A DNA stretch of 64,000 nt from Nocardioides seonyuensis (GTDB lineage: Bacteria > Actinomycetota > Actinomycetes > Propionibacteriales > Nocardioidaceae). A program made the position numbers and the translations under genes. Shown here in pieces: positions 52,708-61,304 of the stretch. Below the pieces are notes generated by a model. It was not told the DNA's origin, searched no databases, and saw only the letters and a program-made list of their open reading frames with translations. The stretch is from positions 2,356,001 through 2,420,000 of the forward strand of contig NZ_CP038436.1 in NCBI RefSeq assembly GCF_004683965.1, written 5' to 3'. Position 1 is the first letter of the stretch. Each line of letters starts with the position of its first letter.

Positions 52708-53220
52708 ATGTCCGTACGACGCGCGCTCGTCGCCACCGCCCTCGCTCCGCTGCTCGGGCTCGCCCTGGCCGGCTGTCAGGAGGCCGAGCCCTCGCCCAAG
52801 ATGCCCTCCACGTCTGCCGCGACGCCCACGCCGACCGAGACTGCGACAGCTGAGCAGGAGACTCCGGAGGAGTTCATCCGGCGTTGGCAGGCAGCTTCGG
52901 ACAAGATGCAGGTAAGTGGTGAGACGGCTGAGTACTCCAATATGTCGCCCCAGTGCAAGCCGTGCCAAGACTTCGTCGAGACTGTGAGAAGCGTCTACCG
53001 AGCGGGAGGTCATGCTGAGTTCGACGGGTCGACGATCACGAAACTCGTCCGGGTGGAGGACGAGGTGCCGACCTTCGAGCTAACCAAGACCGTGCCTGAA
53101 ACGGTGGTGTATGACGCCAAGGGTGAGACGCGAACCTTCCCGCCGGGGAAGGCCACCATTTCGATCACGCTGGCCAAACGCCAGGGGGAATGGGTCGTCG
53201 CGCACTTTGGGTTCGTCTGA
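52708..53220 (+). CDS. Lipoprotein, DUF6318-like
   Basis: 170 residues: lipobox ALAGC with Cys23, an acidic Pro/Thr linker, then ~120 residues with EEFIRRWQAASDKMQVSGETAEY, a Cys pair in QCKPCQDFVE and a C-terminal strand GEWVVAHFGFV. The pattern recalls the DUF6318 family of actinobacterial lipoproteins, recognised from memory only. Function is unknown. The stop overlaps the next gene by one base (TGATG). Codon use is noticeably less GC3-biased than the neighbours. Confidence 0.7.
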   Translation: MSVRRALVATALAPLLGLALAGCQEAEPSPKMPSTSAATPTPTETATAEQETPEEFIRRWQAASDKMQVSGETAEYSNMSPQCKPCQDFVETVRSVYRAGGHAEFDGSTITKLVRVEDEVPTFELTKTVPETVVYDAKGETRTFPPGKATISITLAKRQGEWVVAHFGFV

Positions 53221-54014
53221 TGATCCGAACTGGCGGCTGTGCTATCTGGCTCGGACTATGTGTCGCGCTCCTGCAGCTTGTCGTTCTCTCGCCGTCCGAA
53301 GCAAGCGCGGACGAACCCGCTTCCTGCGTCCAGGTGGGGTGGGAGCAGGTCGACGCAAACTGCAATTGGACCTACGCGGAGTACCTGGAGACGTCTTCCT
53401 CGGACAGCGCGCACAAGTGGGTCCTACTCCCTCTTTGTGTCGATCCGGCACTCGGCAGCACGTGTTCAGTTCAGCCCTGCGTGTCCAACGGTGTTCCGGG
53501 CTTCATGTACGCCGTATCGCGGGACGGTGTGCAGGTGGGAATGACCTGCGCGCCAACCGACGTGGCCCCAGGGCCCTCTCGCGAACAGGTGCTGCAGAGC
53601 TTCAAAGAGCTGCAATGGCCCAGCTCGACGGCCGTAGTCCAGCCAGGCGGTGGTCAGACATTGGTCAACCTCGAGACGATCTTCTACACGACGAACGCCG
53701 CACCCACGTCGAAGACGGTGAGTATCGCCAAGACCGACGTCCAGATCATCGCCACCCCGGTGTCGTACACCTGGTCCTTCGGCGACGGCACCACCTTGTC
53801 CACAACGACCCCAGGCGCGCCGCACCCGTCGCGCGAGGTCACGCATGTCTACACCAGCACCGACGACGTTGAGGCAAGCGTCGCGACGACCTACTCGGGC
53901 ACGTACAAGATCGGCAACGGCGACTGGCAGGACCTCGGCGAGACCCACACCGTCCCCGGGCCCGTGACAGAGCTTGAGGTCCTCGAGGCCAAGCCGCAGC
54001 TTGTCCTTCGCTGA
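53220..54014 (+). CDS. Secreted PKD-like domain protein
   Basis: 264 residues: a signal peptide (about 1-32), a Cys-rich N-terminal region with six or more Cys, and a C-terminal PKD-like beta-sandwich with YTWSFGDGTTLSTTTPG and HVYTSTDDVEASVATTYSGTY. PKD domains mediate protein or glycan contacts outside the cell. It is translationally coupled to the upstream lipoprotein, and the two probably work together at the surface. Function is unknown. Confidence 0.75.
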   Translation: MIRTGGCAIWLGLCVALLQLVVLSPSEASADEPASCVQVGWEQVDANCNWTYAEYLETSSSDSAHKWVLLPLCVDPALGSTCSVQPCVSNGVPGFMYAVSRDGVQVGMTCAPTDVAPGPSREQVLQSFKELQWPSSTAVVQPGGGQTLVNLETIFYTTNAAPTSKTVSIAKTDVQIIATPVSYTWSFGDGTTLSTTTPGAPHPSREVTHVYTSTDDVEASVATTYSGTYKIGNGDWQDLGETHTVPGPVTELEVLEAKPQLVLR

Positions 54015-54078
54015 TCCGGCGACGCTTTCGTCACGACGCCAACTGTCCATCAACAGCACAATCACTCGGGGAGACACC

Positions 54079-55581
54079 ATGGCCATTGGCCGAACCATGT
54101 CCTGTCCACGTTCGAATCGCGCTGTGCCGCGCGTGCTTGTCGGCATTGTCGCGGTCGCTGCTGCTTCTGCCGGCTGCAGTTGGTCCGGCGGTAACGCGGA
54201 GTCGGAGGCGGCACCAGTGTCGTCGGATTCCTCCGCCACGGTTCTCCCTGCTGATCCGCGTCAGCTCACGAAGGCATCCCGAGCTTGGACGCGCGAGATC
54301 CCGGTCGTCGGGCAGCCAGAACTTGCCGGAAGTACGGCGCTCGTTCTCGCGCAGGCGCCTGGCGATCGGCTCAAGCTCATGGGTCTCGACGTGGAGACAG
54401 GGCGCACCCTGTTCGAAAGCTCGTATCACCCAGGGGGACTGCCCTCGGGTGTTCAACTCGCGCCCAGGTTCACCCAGCTCGCTGACGGCAGATACGTCGC
54501 GCTACTCCGCAGCGCCGAACCGGGGCCTCGCGGCTCGTTCGTTACGGCGTTGGACGTGCGCACCGGAAACGTGGTGGCGGAGGCGGCACTCGTGAGCGAC
54601 GACTATGACGCGTGTGCTGACGGGCACGACGTGTGTGTCTCCGGTTGGCAGGGCTCGCCGGACTTCTACGGCATCGCCGAGGGCAGGGGGCCACAGCGTT
54701 GGGATCTCAAGACGGATCGCATGGTCGAGAGTCGTGGCTACCAAGATGCGATGGCGATCGGGCGTGACCTGTTCTGGTCGGGGGAGGGCTCGACTGCCCA
54801 CCTCTCGAGGATCCGCGGGTATCGCAGGCCGAGCTGGAGCGTGCCTGTCGGTCAGGTGTTTCGCGAAGGGTCGAGTACCAGCGCGGGGTGGTCCTTCGAG
54901 TACGACGAGCCGGAGGATGTGTACGTCGGTGGGGTTGGTCGGCCAGCCTCGAGTGGACTCCTCGCGCGCTACCGACGCGGCCATCGGGTGCGCTTCCCGT
55001 TGGTGAGCCGATACGAGGCCGTAGGTGTCGACGGTGAGACGGGCGAGCGGCTCTGGCGCAAGCGAGGCGCGAATCCTTGGTGTGAGTTCGCCCGAGGCGC
55101 GTCTGAGGCTCGCACGCTGTGCATGATTGAGGGCACGAGCGTGCAGAAGATGGGGGAGGACGCCCAGGTCAAGGGCATCTCCATGTCCATCAGCGGAGTA
55201 AACCCTCGGAGCGGAGCAGCGACGTGGAGTGTCCCCCTCAGCGAGGCAGGCGCTCGTCGCGCCTACATGGATGAGGTTGTGCCCCTGACTCCGTACGGCG
55301 GAGTCGTCGAGTCCGCCCGTGGGCAGCTGATCAGTGTCGACACGCGCGATGGCAGGTTGATGGCTGTCAGCCCGGACGCCGTCTTGTTGTGCGAGCGGAC
55401 TTCGGACGTCAAGGCCTACGGAGTGACACGCTCCAACCCCGTGTATCGACTCTGCACGCCGAGTGGGAAGCCCGCCGACGGACCTCTCTCGCTCTGGGGA
55501 GCGATGGCAATCGAAGGATCAGGTCATCTCCGAGTGGTGTCGCAGCAGGGGCGGGTCGTCGCGTACGACGTCCCCGACTAA
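54079..55581 (+). CDS. PQQ-repeat beta-propeller lipoprotein
   Basis: 500 residues: lipobox ASAGC with Cys33, then a region organised in blade-like repeats (VDGETGERLWRKRG, VNPRSGAATWSVPL, VDTRDGRLMAVSP) of the PQQ-enzyme/beta-propeller type. Without catalytic signs it is likely a binding scaffold, not a quinoprotein dehydrogenase. ATG 54079 has GGGGAG at six bases. It lies 64 bp after the PKD gene, probably in one operon. Its base composition is less GC-rich than core genes here. Confidence 0.75.
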   Translation: MAIGRTMSCPRSNRAVPRVLVGIVAVAAASAGCSWSGGNAESEAAPVSSDSSATVLPADPRQLTKASRAWTREIPVVGQPELAGSTALVLAQAPGDRLKLMGLDVETGRTLFESSYHPGGLPSGVQLAPRFTQLADGRYVALLRSAEPGPRGSFVTALDVRTGNVVAEAALVSDDYDACADGHDVCVSGWQGSPDFYGIAEGRGPQRWDLKTDRMVESRGYQDAMAIGRDLFWSGEGSTAHLSRIRGYRRPSWSVPVGQVFREGSSTSAGWSFEYDEPEDVYVGGVGRPASSGLLARYRRGHRVRFPLVSRYEAVGVDGETGERLWRKRGANPWCEFARGASEARTLCMIEGTSVQKMGEDAQVKGISMSISGVNPRSGAATWSVPLSEAGARRAYMDEVVPLTPYGGVVESARGQLISVDTRDGRLMAVSPDAVLLCERTSDVKAYGVTRSNPVYRLCTPSGKPADGPLSLWGAMAIEGSGHLRVVSQQGRVVAYDVPD

Positions 55582-55685
55582 GTCGTGGATCACTCGCCAA
55601 TGCCGCGAGCATCCAGGGACCTAGGCCCGTCTCGGAGACCAAACCGGCCAGGAGAGCGGCGACCGACCCCGCCATACTCACGAAC

Positions 55686-56159
55686 ATGACCGCTCCTGAC
55701 GCCACCGGCCAGACCGAGATCGCTGCCTCGCCCGAGGCGGTCTACGCATTCCTCAGCGACCCGGCCCGGATGAGCGAGATCGCGGAGGAGACGGTGAAGG
55801 TGCTGCGTCGCGACTCCACCGCAGGGCAGACCGGCTCGCGATTCCTCGGGGTCAACCGCAACGGCAGACGCGTGTGGCCGACGATCGGCAAGGTGACCGA
55901 CGCCGACTCGGCCCGACGGTTCGCTTTCGAGGTCGAGGCGGTTCCGGGTGTGCCGGTGGCTCGCTGGCAGTACGACATCGAGCCCACCGCGGCTGGCTGC
56001 CGCGTGGTCGAGAGCACGTGGGACAAGCGGCCACGGTGGTTCGTGCCGGCGACGAGGCCGATCACCGGTGTGGCCGATCGGGTGAGCGTCAACGCCCGCA
56101 ACATCGAGACCACGCTGGCTCGGCTCAAGGCCAGGCTCGAGACCGGCGCCCAGGCGTAG
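55686..56159 (+). CDS. SRPBCC family protein
   Basis: A 157-residue START/Bet v1-like (SRPBCC) protein with TEIAASPEAVYAFLSDPARMSEIAEETVKV at the start, WQYDIEPTAAGCRVVESTWD in the sheet and a long C-terminal helix (VNARNIETTLARLKARLE). Such proteins hold hydrophobic ligands in a central cavity; the ligand is unknown. ATG 55686 was chosen by fold start; TACTCA lies five bases upstream. Convergent with the membrane protein gene. Confidence 0.82.
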   Translation: MTAPDATGQTEIAASPEAVYAFLSDPARMSEIAEETVKVLRRDSTAGQTGSRFLGVNRNGRRVWPTIGKVTDADSARRFAFEVEAVPGVPVARWQYDIEPTAAGCRVVESTWDKRPRWFVPATRPITGVADRVSVNARNIETTLARLKARLETGAQA

Positions 56160-56166
56160 GAGCGAC

Positions 56167-56523
56167 TCAGCGAGCCGCGCGCTTGCCCCCCGCGGGGCGA
56201 GGTCCCGGGGGTGGCACCGGGGGAGACCCGTCGGGGTCGTCCGGCGGGGTGATGCCGAGGGCCCGCATGAGCCGGGCGACGAGCATCAGCCCGAAGAAGA
56301 GGCAGGCGATCGCACCGAGGCAGGCGAGTGCCATGAAGCCCCAGGCGCTGCCGCCACCGCCGTCGCGGGCCGCCGTACCGAAGTCGATGGCGGCGTAGAC
56401 GAGGTAGCCCCAGGCGACGACGCACAGGGTGATGGCGGCGCACGTGAGCAGGGCTTCGCGGTTGAGCTTGCGGGGCGGCGGAGCGGCGCGACGGGAGCCT
56501 GCTCGCTTGCCTGTCGTCGCCAC
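56167..56523 (-). CDS. Hypothetical two-helix membrane protein
   Basis: 118 residues: a basic N terminus, two hydrophobic helices (about 28-48 and 63-88) and a Pro-rich, basic C-terminal tail, probably cytoplasmic. No family is recognised. GTG 56523 is preferred because the longer frame adds an unlikely leader; a CACAAT box ends six bases upstream, a weak leaderless -10. It is divergent from nrdR. Confidence 0.6.
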   Translation of the reverse strand: MATTGKRAGSRRAAPPPRKLNREALLTCAAITLCVVAWGYLVYAAIDFGTAARDGGGGSAWGFMALACLGAIACLFFGLMLVARLMRALGITPPDDPDGSPPVPPPGPRPAGGKRAAR

Positions 56524-56670
56524 GCCTGCATTGTGACTGATGGGGCACAAGTGCGGGCCGGAAGCCCGGAACGCAGGGGTCGACACGCCGCGAACTCGGG
56601 GTGACCCACGTCACTGACCTGCGGTTTTCCGGGGTGGAACGAACCACTTCGACAATTTGGCGGGGTTCGC

Positions 56671-56699
56671 TTGCCAAGCCTGCAGACGGCACGTACGGT
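56671..56699 (+). promoter_or_regulatory. Predicted nrdR-nrdJ promoter
   Basis: TTGCCA (56671-56676), 17 bases, TACGGT (56694-56699). Transcription would start near 56706, inside NrdR box 1, leaving a leader of about 175 nt before nrdR. The rest of the 356-base gap holds the NrdR boxes and a DnaA-box-like TTCTCCACA (56786-56794). Confidence 0.6.
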
Positions 56700-56702
56700 T
56701 AC

Positions 56703-56749
56703 CACTACATCTAGTAGTTACACCGTTGTGGTTTTCCACATCTAGTTCA
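56703..56749. promoter_or_regulatory. Tandem NrdR boxes
   Basis: Two 16-bp sites, 56703-56718 and 56734-56749, share ACATCTAGT and are 31 bp apart (three helical turns), the spacing NrdR needs to bind cooperatively. Box 1 covers the predicted transcript start. NrdR would repress nrdR and nrdJ when dATP is high. Confidence 0.85.
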
Positions 56750-56879
56750 CAAGAAGCGGTCCTGTTCACACAGGGAAGGCCCCGTTCTCCACAGGAATCG
56801 GGCCGAGATCCACAGTGTTGAAGATGATGCAGGGCACCACCGACAGCGACACCGACAGGCCAGGAGAGGGGGATCCGCG

Positions 56880-57395
56880 ATGCACTGCCCCTACTGCCGT
56901 GACACCGACACCCGGGTCCTCGACAGCCGCGTCGCCGACGACGGTGGATCGATCCGCCGCCGCCGCACCTGCTCCTCCTGCGACCGCCGCTTCACCACCG
57001 TGGAGAAGATGCAGCTGACCGTGCTCAAGCGGTCGGGTGCCACCGAGCCGTTCAACCGCGACAAGGCGATCGCCGGTGTGCGGAAGGCCTGCAAGGGCCG
57101 TCCCGTCACCGACGCCCAGCTCGCCTGCCTCGGGCAGGAGGTCGAGGACGCCATGCGTCTCTCGGGCCAGGCCGAGTTCGCCGCCCACGAGATCGGCCTC
57201 GCGATCCTGAGCCCGCTGCGCGCCCTCGACGAGGTGGCCTACCTCCGCTTCGCGAGCGTCTACCGCGCCTTCGAAAACGCCGAGGACTTCGAGAAGGAGA
57301 TCGAGATCCTTCGCCTCGAGCGCAACGCCCAGGCTGGTTTCGAGACGGGACTCCGTCCCTCGACCAGCGAGGCGCATTCAGCCCCGACGGGCTGA
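56880..57395 (+). CDS. nrdR: Transcriptional repressor NrdR
   Basis: A 171-residue repressor of ribonucleotide reductase genes: an N-terminal zinc ribbon ([17 protein letters not shown] and [14 protein letters not shown]) and an ATP-cone ([24 protein letters not shown]). ATP/dATP binding in the cone sets DNA affinity. The last ~20 residues (from [14 protein letters not shown]) are encoded by dispersed repeat copy C and extend past the usual end. GGAGAGGGGG precedes the ATG. nrdJ follows after 117 bases with a structured RNA. Confidence 0.95.
   Translation: MHCPYCRDTDTRVLDSRVADDGGSIRRRRTCSSCDRRFTTVEKMQLTVLKRSGATEPFNRDKAIAGVRKACKGRPVTDAQLACLGQEVEDAMRLSGQAEFAAHEIGLAILSPLRALDEVAYLRFASVYRAFENAEDFEKEIEILRLERNAQAGFETGLRPSTSEAHSAPTG
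57333..57368. repeat. Dispersed hairpin repeat, copy C (C terminus of nrdR)
   Basis: Outer arms GCTGGT/ACCAGC, a TTCGAGAC linker and inner hairpin GGGAC-TCC-GTCCC. It encodes most of the NrdR tail. Compared with copy D the outer arm bases differ on both sides in a compensating way. Confidence 0.7.
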
Positions 57396-57405
57396 CCCCA
57401 GAACG

Positions 57406-57465
57406 GCCCGGCAGGTAGTGGGGAAGCTGCCTGCCGGGCTTACCAACCCCGCGGACCAGGTCCGC
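57406..57465 (+). promoter_or_regulatory. Structured RNA between nrdR and nrdJ, possible pseudoknot
   Basis: A 10-bp stem (57406-57415 with 57430-57439) has a 14-base loop containing GGGG (57420-57423), which can pair with CCCC at 57447-57450 just downstream in H-type pseudoknot fashion. A second 6-bp hairpin (57451-57456 with 57460-57465) follows directly. The nrdJ ribosome site AAGGAG is about 35 bases further on. It may set the nrdJ level relative to nrdR, or bind a ligand. Confidence 0.5.
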
Positions 57466-57512
57466 AGAGCACACCCATCACCCGCCCGTGCAGGCACGAA
57501 GGAGAACCACCC

Positions 57513-60434
57513 ATGACCGAGACGGTGAACACCGGCGCCGCACGCAAGGGCAAGGGCCTCAAGCTGGAGCGCGTCTTCAGCACCAAGGGAGTCCACCCCT
57601 ATGACGCGATCACGTGGGAGCGCCGTGACGTCGTCCAGCAGAACTGGAAGACAGGCGAGACCGTCTTCGAGCAGCGCGGCGTGGAGTTCCCCGACTTCTG
57701 GTCGGTCAACGCGAGCACGATCGTCACGACCAAGTACTTCCGCGGCGCCGTCGGCACCGACGCCCGCGAGTGGAGCCTCAAGCAGCTCATCGACCGGGTC
57801 GTGAAGACCTACACCAAGGCCGGCATCGACAACGGCTACTTCGCCGGCGACGCCGACGCCGAGACCTTCGAGCACGAGCTGACCTGGCTGCTGGTCAACC
57901 AGTACTTCTCCTTCAACAGCCCCGTCTGGTTCAACGTCGGCACGCCCTCGCCGCAGCAGGTCAGCGCCTGCTTCATCCTGAGCGTCGACGACTCCATGGA
58001 CTCGATCCTCAACTGGTACAAGGAAGAGGGCTTCATCTTCAAGGGCGGCTCCGGCGCCGGCCTCAACCTCTCCCGCATCCGCTCGTCCAAGGAGCTGCTC
58101 TCCAGCGGCGGCACGGCATCCGGGCCGGTCTCCTTCATGCGCGGCGCCGACGCCTCCGCCGGCACCATCAAGTCCGGCGGCGCCACGCGTCGCGCGGCCA
58201 AGATGGTCGTCCTCGACGTCGACCACCCCGACATCGAGGAGTTCGTCGAGACCAAGATGAACGAGGAGCACAAGATCCGTGCCCTTCGTGACGCCGGCTT
58301 CGACATGGACCTCGGCGGCAAGGACATCACCTCCGTCCAGTACCAGAACGCCAACAACTCCGTCCGCGTCACCGACGAGTTCATGCGCGCGGTCGAGGAC
58401 GGCACCGAGTTCGGCCTCAAGGCCCGCGGCACCGGCGAGGTCATCGAGACCGTGGACGCCCGCGGCCTGTTCCGCAAGATCTCCGAGGCCGCCTGGTCCT
58501 GCGCCGACCCCGGCCTGCAGTACGACGACACGATCAACGACTGGCACACCAACCCCGAGACCGGCCGCATCACCGCGTCCAACCCCTGCTCGGAGTACAT
58601 GTCGCTCGACAACTCCTCGTGCAACCTCGCCAGCCTCAACCTGCTGAAGTTCCTCAAGGACGACGACACCTTCGACGCGGCGCTGTTCGCCAAGGCCGTC
58701 GAGTTCATCATCACCGCGATGGACATCTCGATCTGCTTCGCCGACTTCCCGACCGAGGCGATCGGCGACACCACGCGTGACTACCGCCAGCTCGGCATCG
58801 GCTACGCCAACCTGGGCGCCCTGCTGATGGCGATGGGCCTGGGGTACGACAGCGACGGCGGCCGCTCCATGGCCGCGGCCATCACCTCGTTGATGACCGG
58901 CACCTCCTACAAGCGTTCGGCCGAGCTCGCCGCGATCGTCGGTCCCTACGCCGGCTACGCCCGCAACGCCGACGCCCACAAGCGCGTCATGCGCAAGCAC
59001 CAGGCCGCCAACGACGTCGTACGCGTCCTGCACACCGAGGACAGCCGGGTCCACAAGCTCGCCACCAAGGCGTGGGCCGACGTGGTCAAGCTCGGTGAGA
59101 AGAACGGCTTCCGCAACGCGCAGGCCTCGGTGCTCGCGCCGACCGGCACCATCGGCTTCATGATGGACTGCGACACCACCGGCATCGAGCCCGACTTCTC
59201 CCTGGTGAAGTTCAAGAAGCTCGTCGGCGGTGGGTCGATGCAGATCGTCAACCAGACGATCCCGCGGGCGCTGAAGAAGATGGGCTACCAGCCCGAGCAG
59301 GTCGAGGCGATCGTCGCCTACATCGCCGAGCACGGTCACGTCGTCGACGCGCCGGGCCTCAAGCTCGAGCACTACGAGGTCTTCGACACCGCGATGGGCG
59401 CCCGCTCGCTCAAGCCGATGGGCCACGTGCGGATGATGGCGGCCGCCCAGCCGTTCCTCTCCGGCGCGATCTCCAAGACGGTCAACCTCCCCGAGACCGC
59501 GACGGTCGAGGAGATCGAGGACGTCTACATGCAGTCCTGGAAGCTCGGACTCAAGGCGACCGCGATCTACCGCGACAACTGCAAGGTCGGCCAGCCGCTC
59601 TCCGACGGTGGCGGCAAGGCCAAGAAGGACGCCGCCGACGCCGCGGACGCAGCCGCTGCGGCCGAGACCAAGGTCGTGGAGAAGGTCGTCTACGCCCCGA
59701 CCCGCAAGCGCCTGCCGAAGTCGCGCGTCTCGCGCACCACGTCGTTCACCGTGGGTGGTGCCGAGGGCTACATGACCTCCGGCGCCCACGACGACGGCGA
59801 GCTGGGCGAGGTCTTCCTCAAGCTCGGCAAGCAGGGCTCGACCCTGGCCGGTGTGATGGACGCCTTCTCGATCGCGGTCTCCATCGGCCTGCAGTACGGC
59901 GTCCCGCTCGAGACCTACGTCTCGAAGTTCACCAACCTGCGCTTCGAGCCTGCTGGCCTCACCGACGACCCCGACGTGCGGATGGCGCAGTCGATCATGG
60001 ACTACATCTTCCGCCGCCTCGCCCTGGACTACCTGTCCTTCGAGGACCGCGCCGGCCTCGGCATCTACTCCGCCGAAGAGCGTCAGCGCCACCTCGAGAC
60101 CGGCTCCTACGAGCCGCTCGTCGAGGAGACCGGCTCGGCCTCCGAGCTCGTCGAGGGCTCGCTGGTCGAGGACAAGGCTTCGGTGGTTGAGGAGGGCCGC
60201 CAGGCCCGTCTCGAAACCACCGACGTCGAGACCAAGGACACCCACGGCTCCGAGGCCCGCGAGGTCCCCGCCCAGGTCTCCAGCGGCCAGGCCCAAACCA
60301 CCGCCGAGCTCTTCGAGAAGCTCACCGGCACCGCCGTCGACTCGCCGCTCTGCATGACCTGCGGCACCAAGATGCGCCCCGCCGGCTCCTGCTACGTCTG
60401 CGAGGGCTGCGGCTCGACCAGCGGCTGCAGCTGA
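57513..60434 (+). CDS. nrdJ: Adenosylcobalamin-dependent ribonucleoside-diphosphate reductase
   Basis: A 973-residue class II ribonucleotide reductase, oxygen-indifferent and B12-dependent. Active-site motifs: the first Cys in SACFILSVDDSMDS, SNPCSEYMSLDNSSCNLASLNL, PTGTIGFMMDCDTTGIEPDF, and a C-terminal zinc ribbon and redox Cys tail (CMTCGTKMRPAG...CEGCGSTSGCS). Repeat copy D encodes about 14 residues in the variable linker before this tail (near 890-903), so the insert avoids catalytic parts. It is likely co-transcribed with nrdR and controlled by the NrdR boxes. AAGGAG precedes the ATG. A strong terminator is at 60561. Confidence 0.96.
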   Translation: MTETVNTGAARKGKGLKLERVFSTKGVHPYDAITWERRDVVQQNWKTGETVFEQRGVEFPDFWSVNASTIVTTKYFRGAVGTDAREWSLKQLIDRVVKTYTKAGIDNGYFAGDADAETFEHELTWLLVNQYFSFNSPVWFNVGTPSPQQVSACFILSVDDSMDSILNWYKEEGFIFKGGSGAGLNLSRIRSSKELLSSGGTASGPVSFMRGADASAGTIKSGGATRRAAKMVVLDVDHPDIEEFVETKMNEEHKIRALRDAGFDMDLGGKDITSVQYQNANNSVRVTDEFMRAVEDGTEFGLKARGTGEVIETVDARGLFRKISEAAWSCADPGLQYDDTINDWHTNPETGRITASNPCSEYMSLDNSSCNLASLNLLKFLKDDDTFDAALFAKAVEFIITAMDISICFADFPTEAIGDTTRDYRQLGIGYANLGALLMAMGLGYDSDGGRSMAAAITSLMTGTSYKRSAELAAIVGPYAGYARNADAHKRVMRKHQAANDVVRVLHTEDSRVHKLATKAWADVVKLGEKNGFRNAQASVLAPTGTIGFMMDCDTTGIEPDFSLVKFKKLVGGGSMQIVNQTIPRALKKMGYQPEQVEAIVAYIAEHGHVVDAPGLKLEHYEVFDTAMGARSLKPMGHVRMMAAAQPFLSGAISKTVNLPETATVEEIEDVYMQSWKLGLKATAIYRDNCKVGQPLSDGGGKAKKDAADAADAAAAAETKVVEKVVYAPTRKRLPKSRVSRTTSFTVGGAEGYMTSGAHDDGELGEVFLKLGKQGSTLAGVMDAFSIAVSIGLQYGVPLETYVSKFTNLRFEPAGLTDDPDVRMAQSIMDYIFRRLALDYLSFEDRAGLGIYSAEERQRHLETGSYEPLVEETGSASELVEGSLVEDKASVVEEGRQARLETTDVETKDTHGSEAREVPAQVSSGQAQTTAELFEKLTGTAVDSPLCMTCGTKMRPAGSCYVCEGCGSTSGCS
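60181..60222. repeat. Dispersed hairpin repeat, copy D (inside nrdJ)
   Basis: The most complete copy, in reverse orientation: outer arms CGGTGGTT/AACCACCG, then TGAGGA and GTCTCGA linkers and inner stem GGGCC-GCCA-GGCCC. It is in frame in the nrdJ linker. Confidence 0.75.
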
Positions 60435-60493
60435 TCCACGCGTGCGACGGGCCCCGACCTCATGTAGGACGACAGCCTCTTCACTGAGCGAAC

Positions 60494-60541
60494 GACAAGT
60501 GCCGCGACAAGTGCCGCGACAAGTGCCACGACAAGTGCCAC
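60494..60541. repeat. 12-bp tandem repeat, four units
   Basis: Two units of GACAAGTGCCGC followed by two of GACAAGTGCCAC, without gaps, between the nrdJ stop and its terminator. There is no coding frame of note. Confidence 0.9.
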
Positions 60542-60560
60542 CGTCAGACGACTAGCGCCA

Positions 60561-60596
60561 ACACGTAGCCCCCGGAACTAACCGGGGGCTACGTGT
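60561..60596 (+). terminator. Terminator of nrdR-nrdJ
   Basis: A perfect 15-bp stem (60561-60575 with 60582-60596), 6-base loop AACTAA, then CTTTCT. It is the best intrinsic terminator in the window and marks the edge of the accessory segment. Confidence 0.9.
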
Positions 60597-60707
60597 CTTT
60601 CTCCGTCGGACCACAAGGCGGTACGTGATGCGCAGCCAGTCGCTGGTTCTTGGACATCGCCGGGTTCGCCGAGTTCATATGTCGGTGCCGTCGCCGATAG
60701 TTCGGCC

Positions 60708-61190
60708 ATGGCTTGGTCAGGTCCTGTGTGGTTTCTCGACGTAGACGGCGTTGTATCGCCCTTTGGCGTCGGCGACAGTTGGGCTGGGGAGACTTTGTAT
60801 CCAGGGCGACCGGGCGACATGACGGTGCCGTTCCGGCGTGATGTGATCGAGGCGATCGCGCGTCTCCATACCGACGGACTCGTAGACGTCCGGTGGTTAA
60901 CGACCTGGGACAGTCATCTGCTCATGGACTGGGCGCGTGTCGGTCTCGGGCCGTTCCAAGTGATGACACTTCCCGAAGTCGGCCGCAGGCGCTGGTGGAA
61001 GGCCAACGTCGTCGAACAGTGGATGTTGGAGAACCCCGTGGGCCGCCTTGTGTGGACCGACGACGACCTGACGTCGGCGCGTCTTCGTGGCTTCGAAAAG
61101 TCACGGATGCTCACCGTGAGGCCGGAGCCGCACGTCGGCTTGACGCTCCAGGACATCGCTCGGGTCGAGCGGTGGCTCCATCCTTCGTGA
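60708..61190 (+). CDS. HAD-like hydrolase domain protein
   Basis: A 160-residue HAD-type protein: FLDVDGVVSPFG with Asp11 and Asp13 of motif I, VRWLTTWDSHLLM with motif II Thr, and LVWTDDDLTSARL as the acidic motif IV; a Lys in RRRWWKANVV fits motif III. No cap domain is present. The subgroup occurs in phage- and RNA-repair-associated contexts, but the substrate is unknown. ATG 60708 follows GATAGT by six bases, a weak leaderless -10. Base composition is less GC-rich than the core genes. Confidence 0.78.
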   Translation: MAWSGPVWFLDVDGVVSPFGVGDSWAGETLYPGRPGDMTVPFRRDVIEAIARLHTDGLVDVRWLTTWDSHLLMDWARVGLGPFQVMTLPEVGRRRWWKANVVEQWMLENPVGRLVWTDDDLTSARLRGFEKSRMLTVRPEPHVGLTLQDIARVERWLHPS

Positions 61191-61304
61191 ACTGACGGAC
61201 TTCCTTCACTTTACGAAGGATGCCTGACCGGTGCATCTGGGCCGGTGTCCGTCGGGGTCCGTGTCTAAGTGCCACGCCGTGTCGACATCACCGCGCATCT
61301 CGCC

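Noticed and set aside
57396..57512. Cobalamin riboswitch upstream of nrdJ
   Set aside because: A GGGAAG fragment occurs, but the conserved B12-box core and the expected length are missing; kept only as an unnamed structured RNA.
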